The notes under the pieces are model-generated. The model saw only the letters and a program-made list of their open reading frames with translations, made no database searches and was not told the DNA's origin. Position numbers and translations under genes: made by a program. Positions 26,721 to 34,896 of a stretch of DNA of 64,000 nt are shown one piece after another (position 1 is the stretch's first letter; the number at the start of each line of letters is the position of its first letter). Source of the DNA: DATBHW01 sp035307385 (GTDB lineage: Bacteria > Chloroflexota > Ktedonobacteria > Ktedonobacterales > DATBGS01); assembly GCA_035307385.1 (NCBI GenBank), contig DATGID010000072.1, forward strand, positions 1-64,000. Reading direction: 5' to 3'.

Positions 26721-28097
26721 ATGGCCACCGACGTCACCATTGAAACCGTTGCACTGGCAGAGATTCACGACCTGGCGTGGCCGACGGATGCAGGGCTGGT
26801 GCAGTCCTTTCGCAAAACCCTCCAGCACGGAGGCCAGTTCTCCCCCATACAACTGAATCGCGTCTGGCAGACCGACGCTACCTGGCACCATGAGGTGGTG
26901 GATGGCTTCCATCGCTATAAGGCAGCCAAAGCCGAACACTTGGAATCGCTCCTGTGTCAGGTGGTCGAACTGGACGACCACACGGCCCGCTACGCTCGCA
27001 TTCGAGCCTGTTTAGGCAAGCCCTCTGTTGTGACCGGCCAGCGCGCCCTGCTCGAACTCCAGCAGGCGTTTGTAGACGATATGCGCGCTCTCATCGGCGA
27101 TCCCGAGGTGCTCTATGAACCCATCCTGGGCGAGAATGGGCAGATCCAAGCTCGGCAGCGTTCGGCGCCCCTGCCAGAAGACCCCTATCAGGCCCTGCAA
27201 GCCCTGACCGATCATCTCCTTGCCACACGCTCCGCCTACCCCGCCTACGAGGTGCGCTTGCCAGGTAGGCGCTTCCTCCTGCGCACGCCCTTTGGCCAGC
27301 GCACCGGCTGGGAACAGTCCCTCAACGAATGGCTCGCCGAGATGGCCGAGCGCTTTGGCTATGACGCGGCCTGGCTCCTCGATTTGCTGCATCTGCAGCT
27401 GTTTGATGACTTTTTGGGTCCCAGGCGCTGGTATACCCGCCGAGGGCAACCACCCTTCAGCGAGGAGCAGGAGTACGTCGACTTTGCACTCCGGCTCTGG
27501 CAGATTCCTGATGTGGACCTGCGCGTCTGGTTTCAGCGTCGCCTGGAGGAAAGGCCAACCGAGCGCGTCTGGCTCGCCAAAGTCCAGGATCTGCTGCAAC
27601 TCAACGGCTTCCCAGAACCAGGCCAGACCCGGGTCGGTCCAAACAAGCAGGAGATCTTCCGCCTGTTCACAGACTATCCCTCCCTGTATAATCTCGCAGT
27701 TACCTTAGGCAAGCGTCAGCAAGAAACTCTCCCTGAGCCAGGCGAAGCGCCTCCAACACAGATGCCAGCAGTCACTGAGCACCAGCCTCAGCATGCCGCT
27801 GCGGCGGAGCAAGCCAGCAAACTACCAGACGAGAAACAAGACTCAGCTATCTTTGCGGTCGTGGCAAGGAACTTCGCCAACAGGCCAATTCCTCCGGCCG
27901 CACCCAGGAACCACATCTCACCCAGTGTCACTCCAGAGCCAGTTCGTGCTGCTGCATATCAGCCCGTACATGTGGCTTGCCAGGCGCTGCTGCAAGCCAT
28001 CGGACACCTCACCCAACAATACGGGCGGGAATGGCTCACCTGGGAGACCGCCCAGGTCGATCTGGCTCAGCTCCGTGCTGCGTTGGTCCTCACTTGA
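26721..28097 (+). CDS. ParB/Srx-domain protein
   Basis: 458 residues. The N-terminal ~100 residues form a ParB-type nucleotide-binding fold, with the motif VVDGFHRYKAAKAE corresponding to ParB box II (xGxHRxxA). The middle is helical with tryptophan-rich segments and the C-terminus, after a proline-rich linker near residue 340, is of unknown fold. ParB-like proteins on mobile elements serve in partition, transcriptional control or as nucleases. No ParA neighbour is present, so partition is unlikely; regulation is the better guess. The spacing to the upstream gene is 4 bp. Confidence 0.7.
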   Translation: MATDVTIETVALAEIHDLAWPTDAGLVQSFRKTLQHGGQFSPIQLNRVWQTDATWHHEVVDGFHRYKAAKAEHLESLLCQVVELDDHTARYARIRACLGKPSVVTGQRALLELQQAFVDDMRALIGDPEVLYEPILGENGQIQARQRSAPLPEDPYQALQALTDHLLATRSAYPAYEVRLPGRRFLLRTPFGQRTGWEQSLNEWLAEMAERFGYDAAWLLDLLHLQLFDDFLGPRRWYTRRGQPPFSEEQEYVDFALRLWQIPDVDLRVWFQRRLEERPTERVWLAKVQDLLQLNGFPEPGQTRVGPNKQEIFRLFTDYPSLYNLAVTLGKRQQETLPEPGEAPPTQMPAVTEHQPQHAAAAEQASKLPDEKQDSAIFAVVARNFANRPIPPAAPRNHISPSVTPEPVRAAAYQPVHVACQALLQAIGHLTQQYGREWLTWETAQVDLAQLRAALVLT

Positions 28098-28122
28098 TAG
28101 GTATTAAGAGGGCATAGATGGC

Positions 28123-28386
28123 TCAAGGTGCAGGATCTACTCGTATTCGGCGAGGGTGTCGCAAGAGATCTGCGGGCTCTACGTGGAGTGCCTGAGCGAG
28201 CAACTCGACCGTATCGTAGCGGGCATTGGCACCTTGTTCCAAGCGACTGATAGTCTGCATGCATAGCTTCGCGCGCTCGGCGAGCGCACGCTGGGATAGG
28301 CCAGCGCGTTTGCGCAAGATAACCAACTGTGGCACGGGCACACCATTGGTTCTTTCTCCCCTAAAGCGTTGTGTACTCATGCTCAC
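28123..28386 (-). CDS. Small XRE-family regulator (paralogue 2)
   Basis: 87 residues with leader ERTNGVPVPQL and one helix-turn-helix (LRKRAGLSQRALAERAKL, TISRLEQGANARYDT). It converges on the ParB-like gene with 25 bp between stops. It is related to the regulators at 25815 and 28959. Confidence 0.8.
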   Translation of the reverse strand: MSMSTQRFRGERTNGVPVPQLVILRKRAGLSQRALAERAKLCMQTISRLEQGANARYDTVELLAQALHVEPADLLRHPRRIRVDPAP

Positions 28387-28958
28387 TCACTGGCAAAGAG
28401 AAGAAAAAAATCAGCGCCCAGAGAAATGATTGAAGCAGAGGTCCACACACCCTCCAGCTATTGTAATTCAGCGTTTTATCCATCTAGCACCACCATCAAA
28501 ACCGACCGACCTACTAAAGCGGAGCAATCGGGTGCTGCATGGCAACCATTGACGCTTGCGACCCCGAAGGGGAGTGCTTCCTTGCATAGCCAGCTCTGCT
28601 CACCAAGGCATCAATCAGCAAAGACCGCAAAAGCACAACCGATCAGTAAAAAGGCGCGAACCTCAAACGTAAGTTGGGCGTGTACCCAGCAGTTTTTCTA
28701 GCAAACTAGCCCCAGCCTGAGGTGAAGCCCACATCTTTGCACCTTAATGTACTACAAACTTGTATTTCGATGCAAATTCTAATTTACTACACTTGGCATT
28801 AAAGCTGGATATATAAGTCCTTAATTCCATAAGTCTTTGTGATCTATTGATAAGTTGTTGATTATATAAAGATGTGTTAATGATAAATATAAGCAATCTA
28901 CCTATGAAATGGTGTGCTATGTTGTGTGCAACCAGACAGGAGGAGTGCACACAACAAC
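28387..28958. other. AT-rich intergenic stretch
   Basis: About 570 bases between two divergent XRE genes. It is AT-rich, most strongly at 28740-28900, and plausibly holds both their promoters. No gene, clear repeat or transposon end was found. Confidence 0.4.
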
Positions 28959-29201
28959 GTGGCAGACGATACCAGAGGTGTGCCGGTGCCCGGATTGGCA
29001 ACAATGAGAAAACGGGCGACCCTTTCTCAGGAAGAATTGGCCAAACGATCTGGCGTGGGAATAGCAACGATTAGTCGTCTCGAACGCGGGGCCAATGCCC
29101 ACTATGCGACAATTGACAAACTCGCCAAAGCGCTCAAGACCTCAAGGAAACGGCTGACTAGTTCTCCTGAACATTGGGTCTACCGTAGCAGCCAAGAGTA
29201 G
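28959..29201 (+). CDS. Small XRE-family regulator (paralogue 3)
   Basis: 80 residues if read from the GTG that matches the start of its paralogues (VADDTRGVPVPGL); another GTG at 28914 is possible. The domain is a single helix-turn-helix (MRKRATLSQEELAKRSGVG, ATISRLERGANAHYATI). It faces rightward toward the IS3 remnant and the tns operon, while its two paralogues face left. Confidence 0.75.
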   Translation: MADDTRGVPVPGLATMRKRATLSQEELAKRSGVGIATISRLERGANAHYATIDKLAKALKTSRKRLTSSPEHWVYRSSQE

Positions 29202-29231
29202 CATGAAAGAACTGATGAGTATAAGTGAGAA

Positions 29232-29402
29232 TCAGTCCTGCCCGCTATGACACGGCTCTAAGGGACCGTGCCCCTCTTCATTTTTGATCTCACTAGCCAA
29301 GCCAATACGCCAGACCTGGCGTTGCACCCGCACGTGCTGCTCTTCCGGATGCTTAACTCGCAGTTTCTCCACGATCTCTTTGTTAAAATTTTTATCAGCG
29401 GA
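29232..29402 (-). pseudogene. Coding-like remnant, no start
   Basis: A 56-codon open stretch reading FNKEIVEKLRVKHPEEQHV then RVQRQVWRIGLASEIKNEE has protein-like composition but no start codon and no recognised family. It is probably the tail of a lost gene. Confidence 0.3.
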
Positions 29403-29547
29403 TTACTCCAGGGGCGTAGTGCGTAGCGCTGGTGGGCGTGCGCAATACTAATCTATATTTCGCTTCCCCTGAAAGGGAAACTACCCCACCATGAAAAACC
29501 ATGGGTGCCGCCGTAGAGGGGAAAGGCGTGATGCTGAGTGTATCAGC

Positions 29548-29850
29548 ATGGAATTACGCCTCTTGCATCTGGAGATTGGCAAACAGGTGATCGCGCTTAA
29601 TCTTGATACGCAGCTCTTTCCCCACCACGTCGATGCGGAGCGGCTCTATGACTTTACTCAGCCCATCGCATTGGTGACGCGCCACCCGACAGATGCTCGG
29701 ATTTGGGGCCTGCAGAATTTGTCGTTCGAACCCTGGACGTGTACGCTGGCCGATGGGCAGATCAAATAAGTGTCGCCAAGCCGCAGCATGACTCTTGCCG
29801 TAGGAACCCGCATCCACTTTGGCAAGGCTGAGAGGGAAATCCGGCGCTAG
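29548..29850 (+). pseudogene. Small FHA-like protein with in-frame stop
   Basis: From ATG 29548 the frame reads MELRLLHLEIGKQVIALNL, then PIALVTRHPTDARIWGLQNL and LADGQIK, meets TAA at 29767-29769, and continues in the same frame as VSPSRSMTLAVGTRIHFGKA to a TAG at 29850. The part after the stop looks like the natural end of the same beta-rich domain. A single nonsense change therefore seems to have broken a protein of about 100 residues. The likeness to FHA or kinase-tail domains is only impressionistic. Confidence 0.45.
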
Positions 29851-29955
29851 CGATACGCCCCCTGAACAGCAAGGGACGGGTAAGAGTCTGGGAAATACTT
29901 GGGCTGCTTTCATGCCACGGATATGTTTATGCCGATGTAGCTCTGCACTTCCCAT

Positions 29956-30948
29956 TTATTCTGGGATATCGAGGTGAGGATAAAATTCAGCAAGTTCGGG
30001 AAGATCAATCAACCGGACTGTTGTAGGCGGACAGAATTTTGTCCAGAAATGAGGTACAAACATAGATGTCTTCATGGGATTAAATACAGAGATCCTCCTG
30101 GGGTAAAACATGGATGTCCTTACCGTGTTGTATCGGTCAACCCACTGCAAGGTCTTTGACCAGAATTCGGGATCCGGTCTCTCGCTTTTCCGTTTAACCA
30201 TCACCTCCGTGAACAGCTGAATGAACTTATCCAGGTAGACGTGATCCGTAGGTGTACTGAACTGGTTTGTTGATCGCTGATACCCTGATACGAAGAAATC
30301 GTTATATTCTGCCTCCTTACTATCTAGCCATTTCTTATCATCGTTTGACAGCTCTGATCTGCTGCGAAGCCAAAATTCAAGCCTGCTATTTAACCATTCA
30401 CCAACAGCGCTCTGCAGCTTTGGTCGTTCACGCAGCCAGATCTCTTCTGGTACTGCAAACAAATGGCATTTGTCCCTGGTCTTGTCAGGGTGCATCCTTC
30501 CTCCTGCTTCATCAGCCTGGACTAGGGCGAGACAATGCCCTGTCTGTTTCCACAGCGCAAACCAATATCTCCCTATGACACCCGAGGCCAGGCGCACATC
30601 AATCACTCGGGTGAAGATGACCTCATTCGGACTGGTTAAATCGAGATACCGGAAAAGATCAATCAGAGGCCTCCATCGCTTCCTAAAAAGGACATCGGAC
30701 CAACTCCCCGATGGATCCTCAAGAAAAATATCGTACATCCGCTTGCGTTGAGCAGTACTCCCATATTGGTGCATCACTCGACGAATCCGATGCATGCCCA
30801 CATGTAGGAGGGCTGCGAGCGTGCGATGCCCCAGGGTATTATCCACTTCATACCACTGCTGAATCGCATCCGCTATTTCCTGATCATTGGTAGCTTGTCT
30901 GGAATGACTATACAGCGTTCCACGCGCGATCCCTAAGGCACGCGCCAC
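29956..30948 (-). CDS. IS3-type OrfB N-terminus fused to an unknown domain
   Basis: 330 residues. The first ~70 (ALGIARGTLYSHSRQATNDQ, GHRTLAALLHVGMHRIRRVM) are the HTH_21 part of an IS3 OrfB. The DDE integrase that should follow is absent; in its place are about 250 residues of unrelated, mostly helical sequence (DVRLASGVIGRYWFALWKQ, then EIWLRERPKLQSAVGEWLNS) ending in a degenerate triplicated TSMFxP-like segment. OrfB is read by -1 slippage from OrfA, so the true product would be an OrfA-OrfB fusion. It is either a chimera made by recombination or a divergent element type. Transposase activity is doubtful. Confidence 0.55.
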   Translation of the reverse strand: MARALGIARGTLYSHSRQATNDQEIADAIQQWYEVDNTLGHRTLAALLHVGMHRIRRVMHQYGSTAQRKRMYDIFLEDPSGSWSDVLFRKRWRPLIDLFRYLDLTSPNEVIFTRVIDVRLASGVIGRYWFALWKQTGHCLALVQADEAGGRMHPDKTRDKCHLFAVPEEIWLRERPKLQSAVGEWLNSRLEFWLRSRSELSNDDKKWLDSKEAEYNDFFVSGYQRSTNQFSTPTDHVYLDKFIQLFTEVMVKRKSERPDPEFWSKTLQWVDRYNTVRTSMFYPRRISVFNPMKTSMFVPHFWTKFCPPTTVRLIDLPELAEFYPHLDIPE

Positions 30949-30998
30949 CTGGCTTTTCGGATAGGGGCCATTGGGCTGGCTGAGTTGGCGGGCCAGCG

Positions 30999-31331
30999 CT
31001 ACCTTCTGAGCCTTCGGGAGTCGCCCAAGAGCCCCATCGCTTTTTTTAGGATAGCGTTCTCCTGTTCAAGGGTACGAATGATCCGCTTCAACTCGTCTGG
31101 TGATGTCCCAGGAGCATGGCCCTGGGTTCGGCCTCTGTGAGCAGGATTGCGCTGGTCCAGGAAGAGTGTGACCGCTTTCTTCTGAAACTCCTGACGCCAG
31201 GTGTGCAGGAGTGAATTCGCGATTCCAAACTTTTGGCACACCTCCGCCTGGGTCGTGTCCCGTTGAAAGCTCTCCAGCACAGCCTTCAGCTTAAATTCGG
31301 GCTCATACTGCTGACGGTTCCGCTTGCTCAT
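30999..31331 (-). CDS. IS3-family OrfA
   Basis: 110 residues: an N-terminal helix-turn-helix (YEPEFKLKAVLESFQRDTTQ, VCQKFGIANSLLHTWRQEF) and a leucine-zipper C-terminus (LKRIIRTLEQENAILKKAM). A slippery run of seven adenines followed by G (31040-31048 on this strand) lies at the usual place for -1 frameshifting into the OrfB frame. Together with the downstream OrfB-like gene it marks an IS3 element whose ends were not identified. It diverges from the tns operon. Confidence 0.85.
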   Translation of the reverse strand: MSKRNRQQYEPEFKLKAVLESFQRDTTQAEVCQKFGIANSLLHTWRQEFQKKAVTLFLDQRNPAHRGRTQGHAPGTSPDELKRIIRTLEQENAILKKAMGLLGDSRRLRR

Positions 31332-31423
31332 CCCTCGACCCTTTCATTTCATTATTTATTCTGTTCATTATACGACACTCATCTAATTTTTCCAACAAAA
31401 CAGATCTGACGTAGATGCACCAG

Positions 31424-31439
31424 AGAGGAAATTTCCTCT
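31424..31439. promoter_or_regulatory. Perfect 16-bp palindrome upstream of tnsA
   Basis: AGAGGAAATTTCCTCT is perfectly self-complementary and lies 61 bp before the tnsA start, in the only non-coding stretch before the tns operon. It is a good candidate operator, perhaps for one of the small XRE proteins or an element-encoded repressor. A plausible -10 (TATACG near 31371) lies upstream. Confidence 0.45.
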
Positions 31440-31500
31440 TGGTCATTGTTCTTGTGTGCTGGTAGCAAATCAAGCCAAGCACTCGAAAAGGAGTATGATC

Positions 31501-32349
31501 ATGGCAAAGCGTGATCGAAGCACGAACCAGAATGTGGTCAGGAAAAGAATGAAAGAAGACCGGGGCAAGGGAAGAGGGGCTGAGTATCATCCCTGGCTGC
31601 ATATCCAGGATGTGCCCTCAGAAGGGCTGGTAAGCCGGATCAAAGGGTGGAAAAACGGCCGGGTTTACCACCTGATGAGCAAACTTGAACGCCGCTACTT
31701 CTACATCCTCGAATGGTCCTCGCAAGTTATTGATGTACGGGAACAATTCCCGTTACTCCCTCTGGAGGAAACATTGGCAATTGCAAAAGGCTGCGGTTTT
31801 CAGCATCCAACCGATCCTCAAACCAAACAGCCAGTAGTAATGACGACTGATTTCGTCATCACTCTCTCCAGTCCGTCTGGCTCTGTTGATCAAGCCCGCG
31901 CCATTAAGCCTTCCAGCAAACTCCAATCAGAACGCACCCTCGAAAAGTTGGAGATTGAGCGACGGTACTGGGCAGTACGGAAAGTTGATTGGGGAATCGT
32001 TACAGAGCGAGAGATACCTGCTGTGATAGCAGACAATGTTGAACTCCTGCATAGCTATCTCTTCGTGTCGGACCGCTTTGCTCTGACAGATGCTGAGGTA
32101 GCCGCGATTACCTCTCTGCTCACTCGCGAAGTGAGCCAGGGCCAACGACCACTCAGGCACATCGCTACTGATTGTGATAAAGCGCTTGGTTTTGAGCCAG
32201 GGACAAGTCTGGCTTTCGCCTATCACCTATTGGCTAGTCGGCAATGGATCATTGATATGAACAGCCCTCTCAATCCAGGCAAGAAGCTTTCTCTGCTGAC
32301 AACTAACGTAGCAGCTGAAGAAGATCAAGAGACAGGAGGGATCGCATGA
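31501..32349 (+). CDS. tnsA: TnsA-like endonuclease of the Tn7-like transposon
   Basis: 282 residues from the ATG with AAAAGGAG seven bases upstream (the frame opens 45 bp earlier but without a ribosome site). The N-terminal ~170 residues carry the TnsA nuclease pattern: LERRYFYILEWSSQVIDVRE with the glutamate, TTDFVITL with the aspartate and RAIKPSSKL with the lysine. A helical winged C-terminal part follows (TLEKLEIERRYWAVRKVDWG). TnsA cuts the 5' strands at the transposon ends so that the element moves by cut-and-paste. Its stop overlaps the tnsB start by 4 bp. Confidence 0.9.
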   Translation: MAKRDRSTNQNVVRKRMKEDRGKGRGAEYHPWLHIQDVPSEGLVSRIKGWKNGRVYHLMSKLERRYFYILEWSSQVIDVREQFPLLPLEETLAIAKGCGFQHPTDPQTKQPVVMTTDFVITLSSPSGSVDQARAIKPSSKLQSERTLEKLEIERRYWAVRKVDWGIVTEREIPAVIADNVELLHSYLFVSDRFALTDAEVAAITSLLTREVSQGQRPLRHIATDCDKALGFEPGTSLAFAYHLLASRQWIIDMNSPLNPGKKLSLLTTNVAAEEDQETGGIA

Positions 32350-34592
32350 GCAGTTTCTGCGTCAATATGCTCCTGGAATGGCTGTCTGATGAGGTTCCCC
32401 GCCGGGTCGACCGTATCCTCTGGATCGATCCCTCAGGGGTAGATACTGTGCTGATTAAACTCGAAACAACCACATTGAGCAAGTCCGAGGCGGCCAATCA
32501 CAGAAAGCCCACCGTGGGTGAGGCTCTTCCCAAATGGCACAAGATTGCTGATCTGGAGGCCGCACTCCTTGCCAGCGAGTTGCTCATCCTAGAGCAGGAT
32601 CCCTACGCCGCGCTCCTGCTCCCAGAGGAAAGCATCTCTTCTAAACACCGCGAGGACAGAGATAAAGCCTGGCAGTTGATCAAACCGCTCCTCGAGAAGG
32701 AAAGGGAGAACCTTTTTGAATCCCAAAAGCGGGGGGCTGCGATCGCCAAATTTTGCGAGCAAGCAGGGAAAACAAGGCGGCTTATCTACAGATACCTGAA
32801 ACGGTATTGGCAGGGAGGACAGACCCCAAATACCCTCCTGCCGCTCTTTCATAAATGTGGAGGCAAAGGCAAAGAACGACAAGTGAGTGAGAAGAAGCGG
32901 GGACGTCCGAGAGGCCGAGTACGAAACCAAAGAACGAGCATTGGAATCAATGTCACAGCTGAAGTAGAGGAGCGTTTTCAGCGTGGCTTCAACGCTTTTT
33001 ATAAGCAAAACAAGGGAAAGCCATTAACCAGGGCATTCGAGTTCACGCGAGAAAACTTTTTTAACGTTGGCTACGATTTGCAGGATGGAGTTCTCATCCC
33101 CGTCCTGCCTCCTGCTGAAGAGCTCCCTACTTTGGAACAGTTCCGCTACTGGCACAAGAAACATCATAATCCCACCCAAAGCATCATTGCTCGCGAAGGG
33201 GAACGTCGCTTCAATTTGCGACATCGCGCCTTATTGGGGGATTCGACGCAGATGGCCTTTGGCCCTGGCAAAGTGTTCCAGATTGACGCCACTGTAGGCG
33301 ACATTTATCTGGTAAGCTCCCTCGATCCAACTCGTATTATCGGGCGCCCAGTCATCTATGACATCATGGACGTTTTTAGTCGCATGATTGTCGGCATCAG
33401 TGTCACTCTGGAGGGGCCGAGCTGGCTGGGTGCCATGCTGGCTCTGGAGAATGCCCATGCAGACAAAGTGGCGTTTTGTCAGGAATATGGGGTGACCATT
33501 ACTGAAGAGCAGTGGCCATGCCATCATCTTTCAGAAGCCTATCTGGCAGATCGAGGCGAATTCGAGGGCTACAACGCGGATAATCTGACGAATTCTCTTA
33601 ACATACGCGTTGACAACACCGCTCCCTGGCGGGCTGACTGGAAAGGCATCATCGAGCGTAATTTCCGTCTAAGTAATGACAAGCTGATCCATTTCCTGCC
33701 AGGCGCTGTGCATCGGGCGCGTGAGCGAGGAGAGCACGACTATCGCCTTGATGCCTGTCTCACACTGCGCCAGTTTCGCAAGCTCATGATCTACTGCGTC
33801 CTCCATCACAACAATGAACACCGGATGGATTGGTATCGGATGGACGAGTTTATGATCGGCGATCATGTTGAGCCGTATCCCATCGATCTCTGGAAATGGG
33901 GGATTCAGAACCGGGGAGGAACCCTTCGGCGCCTGGATCACAATATCGTGCGGCTGAATTTGCTCCCACAAGAAGAAGCATCCGTGACCCCCAGGGGCAT
34001 CATCTTCCGGGGTCTGCCCTATAGTTGTGAACTGGCGCTCAAGGAGCAGTGGTTTGTTCGAGCGCGAGAAAGAGGACGATGGTCGAAATCGATCGTCTTT
34101 GACCCCCGGCTACCTGATGTCATTTATCTGCGGCTTGAGGGTGGCCGGAAGATGGAACCTTGCTATCTGCTAGAGCAAGAACACCGATTCGCCGGTCGGG
34201 ATTGGGAGGAGATCCAGGATTATTTCGAGGTGCAGAAACAGGGGAAGGAAGCCTCCAGAACACGCGAGCAGCAGGGGCAGGCTAAATTTCATGCACTCGT
34301 CGATGCCACCGTTAAAGAAGCGCAAGAGGCGAAGCAAGAAGCACCACAGAAGCAAAGTAAACGGGCGCGTGTTCAGGGAATCCGTGGGAACAGGAAAAAG
34401 GAGCGTAAGTTGGAGCAAGCCAAGGGGGCATGGCAATTGGCAGCGGAACAACCAGGTAAGCCACCGAAAGAAACGGGTGGCCTGGCTCACATTGAACCAG
34501 CACCTGAGACAGGGCCAGCCTATGTCCCACCCCCCAAATTGATTGCGAAGTTGCGCCAGTTACACGAGGAGCGATTGAACCATGAACAATAA
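32346..34592 (+). CDS. tnsB: TnsB-like DDE transposase
   Basis: 748 residues. The catalytic acids are D314 (FQIDATVGDIYL), D402 (YLADRGEFEGYN) and E437 (GIIERNFR). The spacings of 88 and 35 residues are those recalled for Tn7 TnsB (D273, D361, E396). An N-terminal helix-turn-helix region (FCEQAGKTRRLIYRYLKRYW) should bind the end repeats. The lysine-rich tail ends KLRQLHEERLNHEQ, a likely TnsC-contacting hook, and that same tail is duplicated at the end of the next small frame. TnsB cuts the 3' ends and joins them to target DNA. The stop overlaps the next start by 11 bp. Confidence 0.93.
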   Translation: MSSFCVNMLLEWLSDEVPRRVDRILWIDPSGVDTVLIKLETTTLSKSEAANHRKPTVGEALPKWHKIADLEAALLASELLILEQDPYAALLLPEESISSKHREDRDKAWQLIKPLLEKERENLFESQKRGAAIAKFCEQAGKTRRLIYRYLKRYWQGGQTPNTLLPLFHKCGGKGKERQVSEKKRGRPRGRVRNQRTSIGINVTAEVEERFQRGFNAFYKQNKGKPLTRAFEFTRENFFNVGYDLQDGVLIPVLPPAEELPTLEQFRYWHKKHHNPTQSIIAREGERRFNLRHRALLGDSTQMAFGPGKVFQIDATVGDIYLVSSLDPTRIIGRPVIYDIMDVFSRMIVGISVTLEGPSWLGAMLALENAHADKVAFCQEYGVTITEEQWPCHHLSEAYLADRGEFEGYNADNLTNSLNIRVDNTAPWRADWKGIIERNFRLSNDKLIHFLPGAVHRARERGEHDYRLDACLTLRQFRKLMIYCVLHHNNEHRMDWYRMDEFMIGDHVEPYPIDLWKWGIQNRGGTLRRLDHNIVRLNLLPQEEASVTPRGIIFRGLPYSCELALKEQWFVRARERGRWSKSIVFDPRLPDVIYLRLEGGRKMEPCYLLEQEHRFAGRDWEEIQDYFEVQKQGKEASRTREQQGQAKFHALVDATVKEAQEAKQEAPQKQSKRARVQGIRGNRKKERKLEQAKGAWQLAAEQPGKPPKETGGLAHIEPAPETGPAYVPPPKLIAKLRQLHEERLNHEQ

Positions 34593-34896
34593 CCATAGAT
34601 ACCAGGGGAACCCGCTCATCAAGGCATTACCCTCCATTATATCAAGAGATGAAGCCGCCAAACGCCTGGCCCATGACCCGGGCTATCAGGAGCAGGATCG
34701 GTTTCTTCCTGCCGAACTTCGTCTGCATTTGATTCAGAGCGTGGTGGAATTTTTCGAGCCGCTGGCCATTCACCTGGATCTGGAAGCCCGTATCTCTCGG
34801 ATGATCCGTTCAGGATACCAGCCACACAATACGGCCCCCAAGTTAATTTCAAAGTTGCGCCAGTTACACGAGGAGCGATTGAATCATGAGCAATAA
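34582..34896 (+). CDS. Mini-TnsC: TnsC N-terminal segment with a TnsB tail
   Basis: 104 residues. Residues about 7-82 copy the N-terminal region of the adjoining TnsC (NPLIKALPSIISRDEAAKRL to EARISRMIRSGY), and residues 84-104 copy the TnsB C-terminus (KLISKLRQLHEERLNHEQ). There is no ATPase domain. It arose by tandem duplication of the tnsB-tail/tnsC-start junction: tail copies lie near 34532 and 34835, N-terminal copies at 34600-34824 and 34974-35198. It overlaps tnsB at its start and tnsC at its end with the same 11-bp ATGA(A/G)CAATAA arrangement, so it should be translated. The two copies differ at many synonymous sites, suggesting it has been maintained. A decoy or adaptor role between TnsB, TnsC and TnsD is an inference. 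Confidence 0.75.
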   Translation: MNNNHRYQGNPLIKALPSIISRDEAAKRLAHDPGYQEQDRFLPAELRLHLIQSVVEFFEPLAIHLDLEARISRMIRSGYQPHNTAPKLISKLRQLHEERLNHEQ

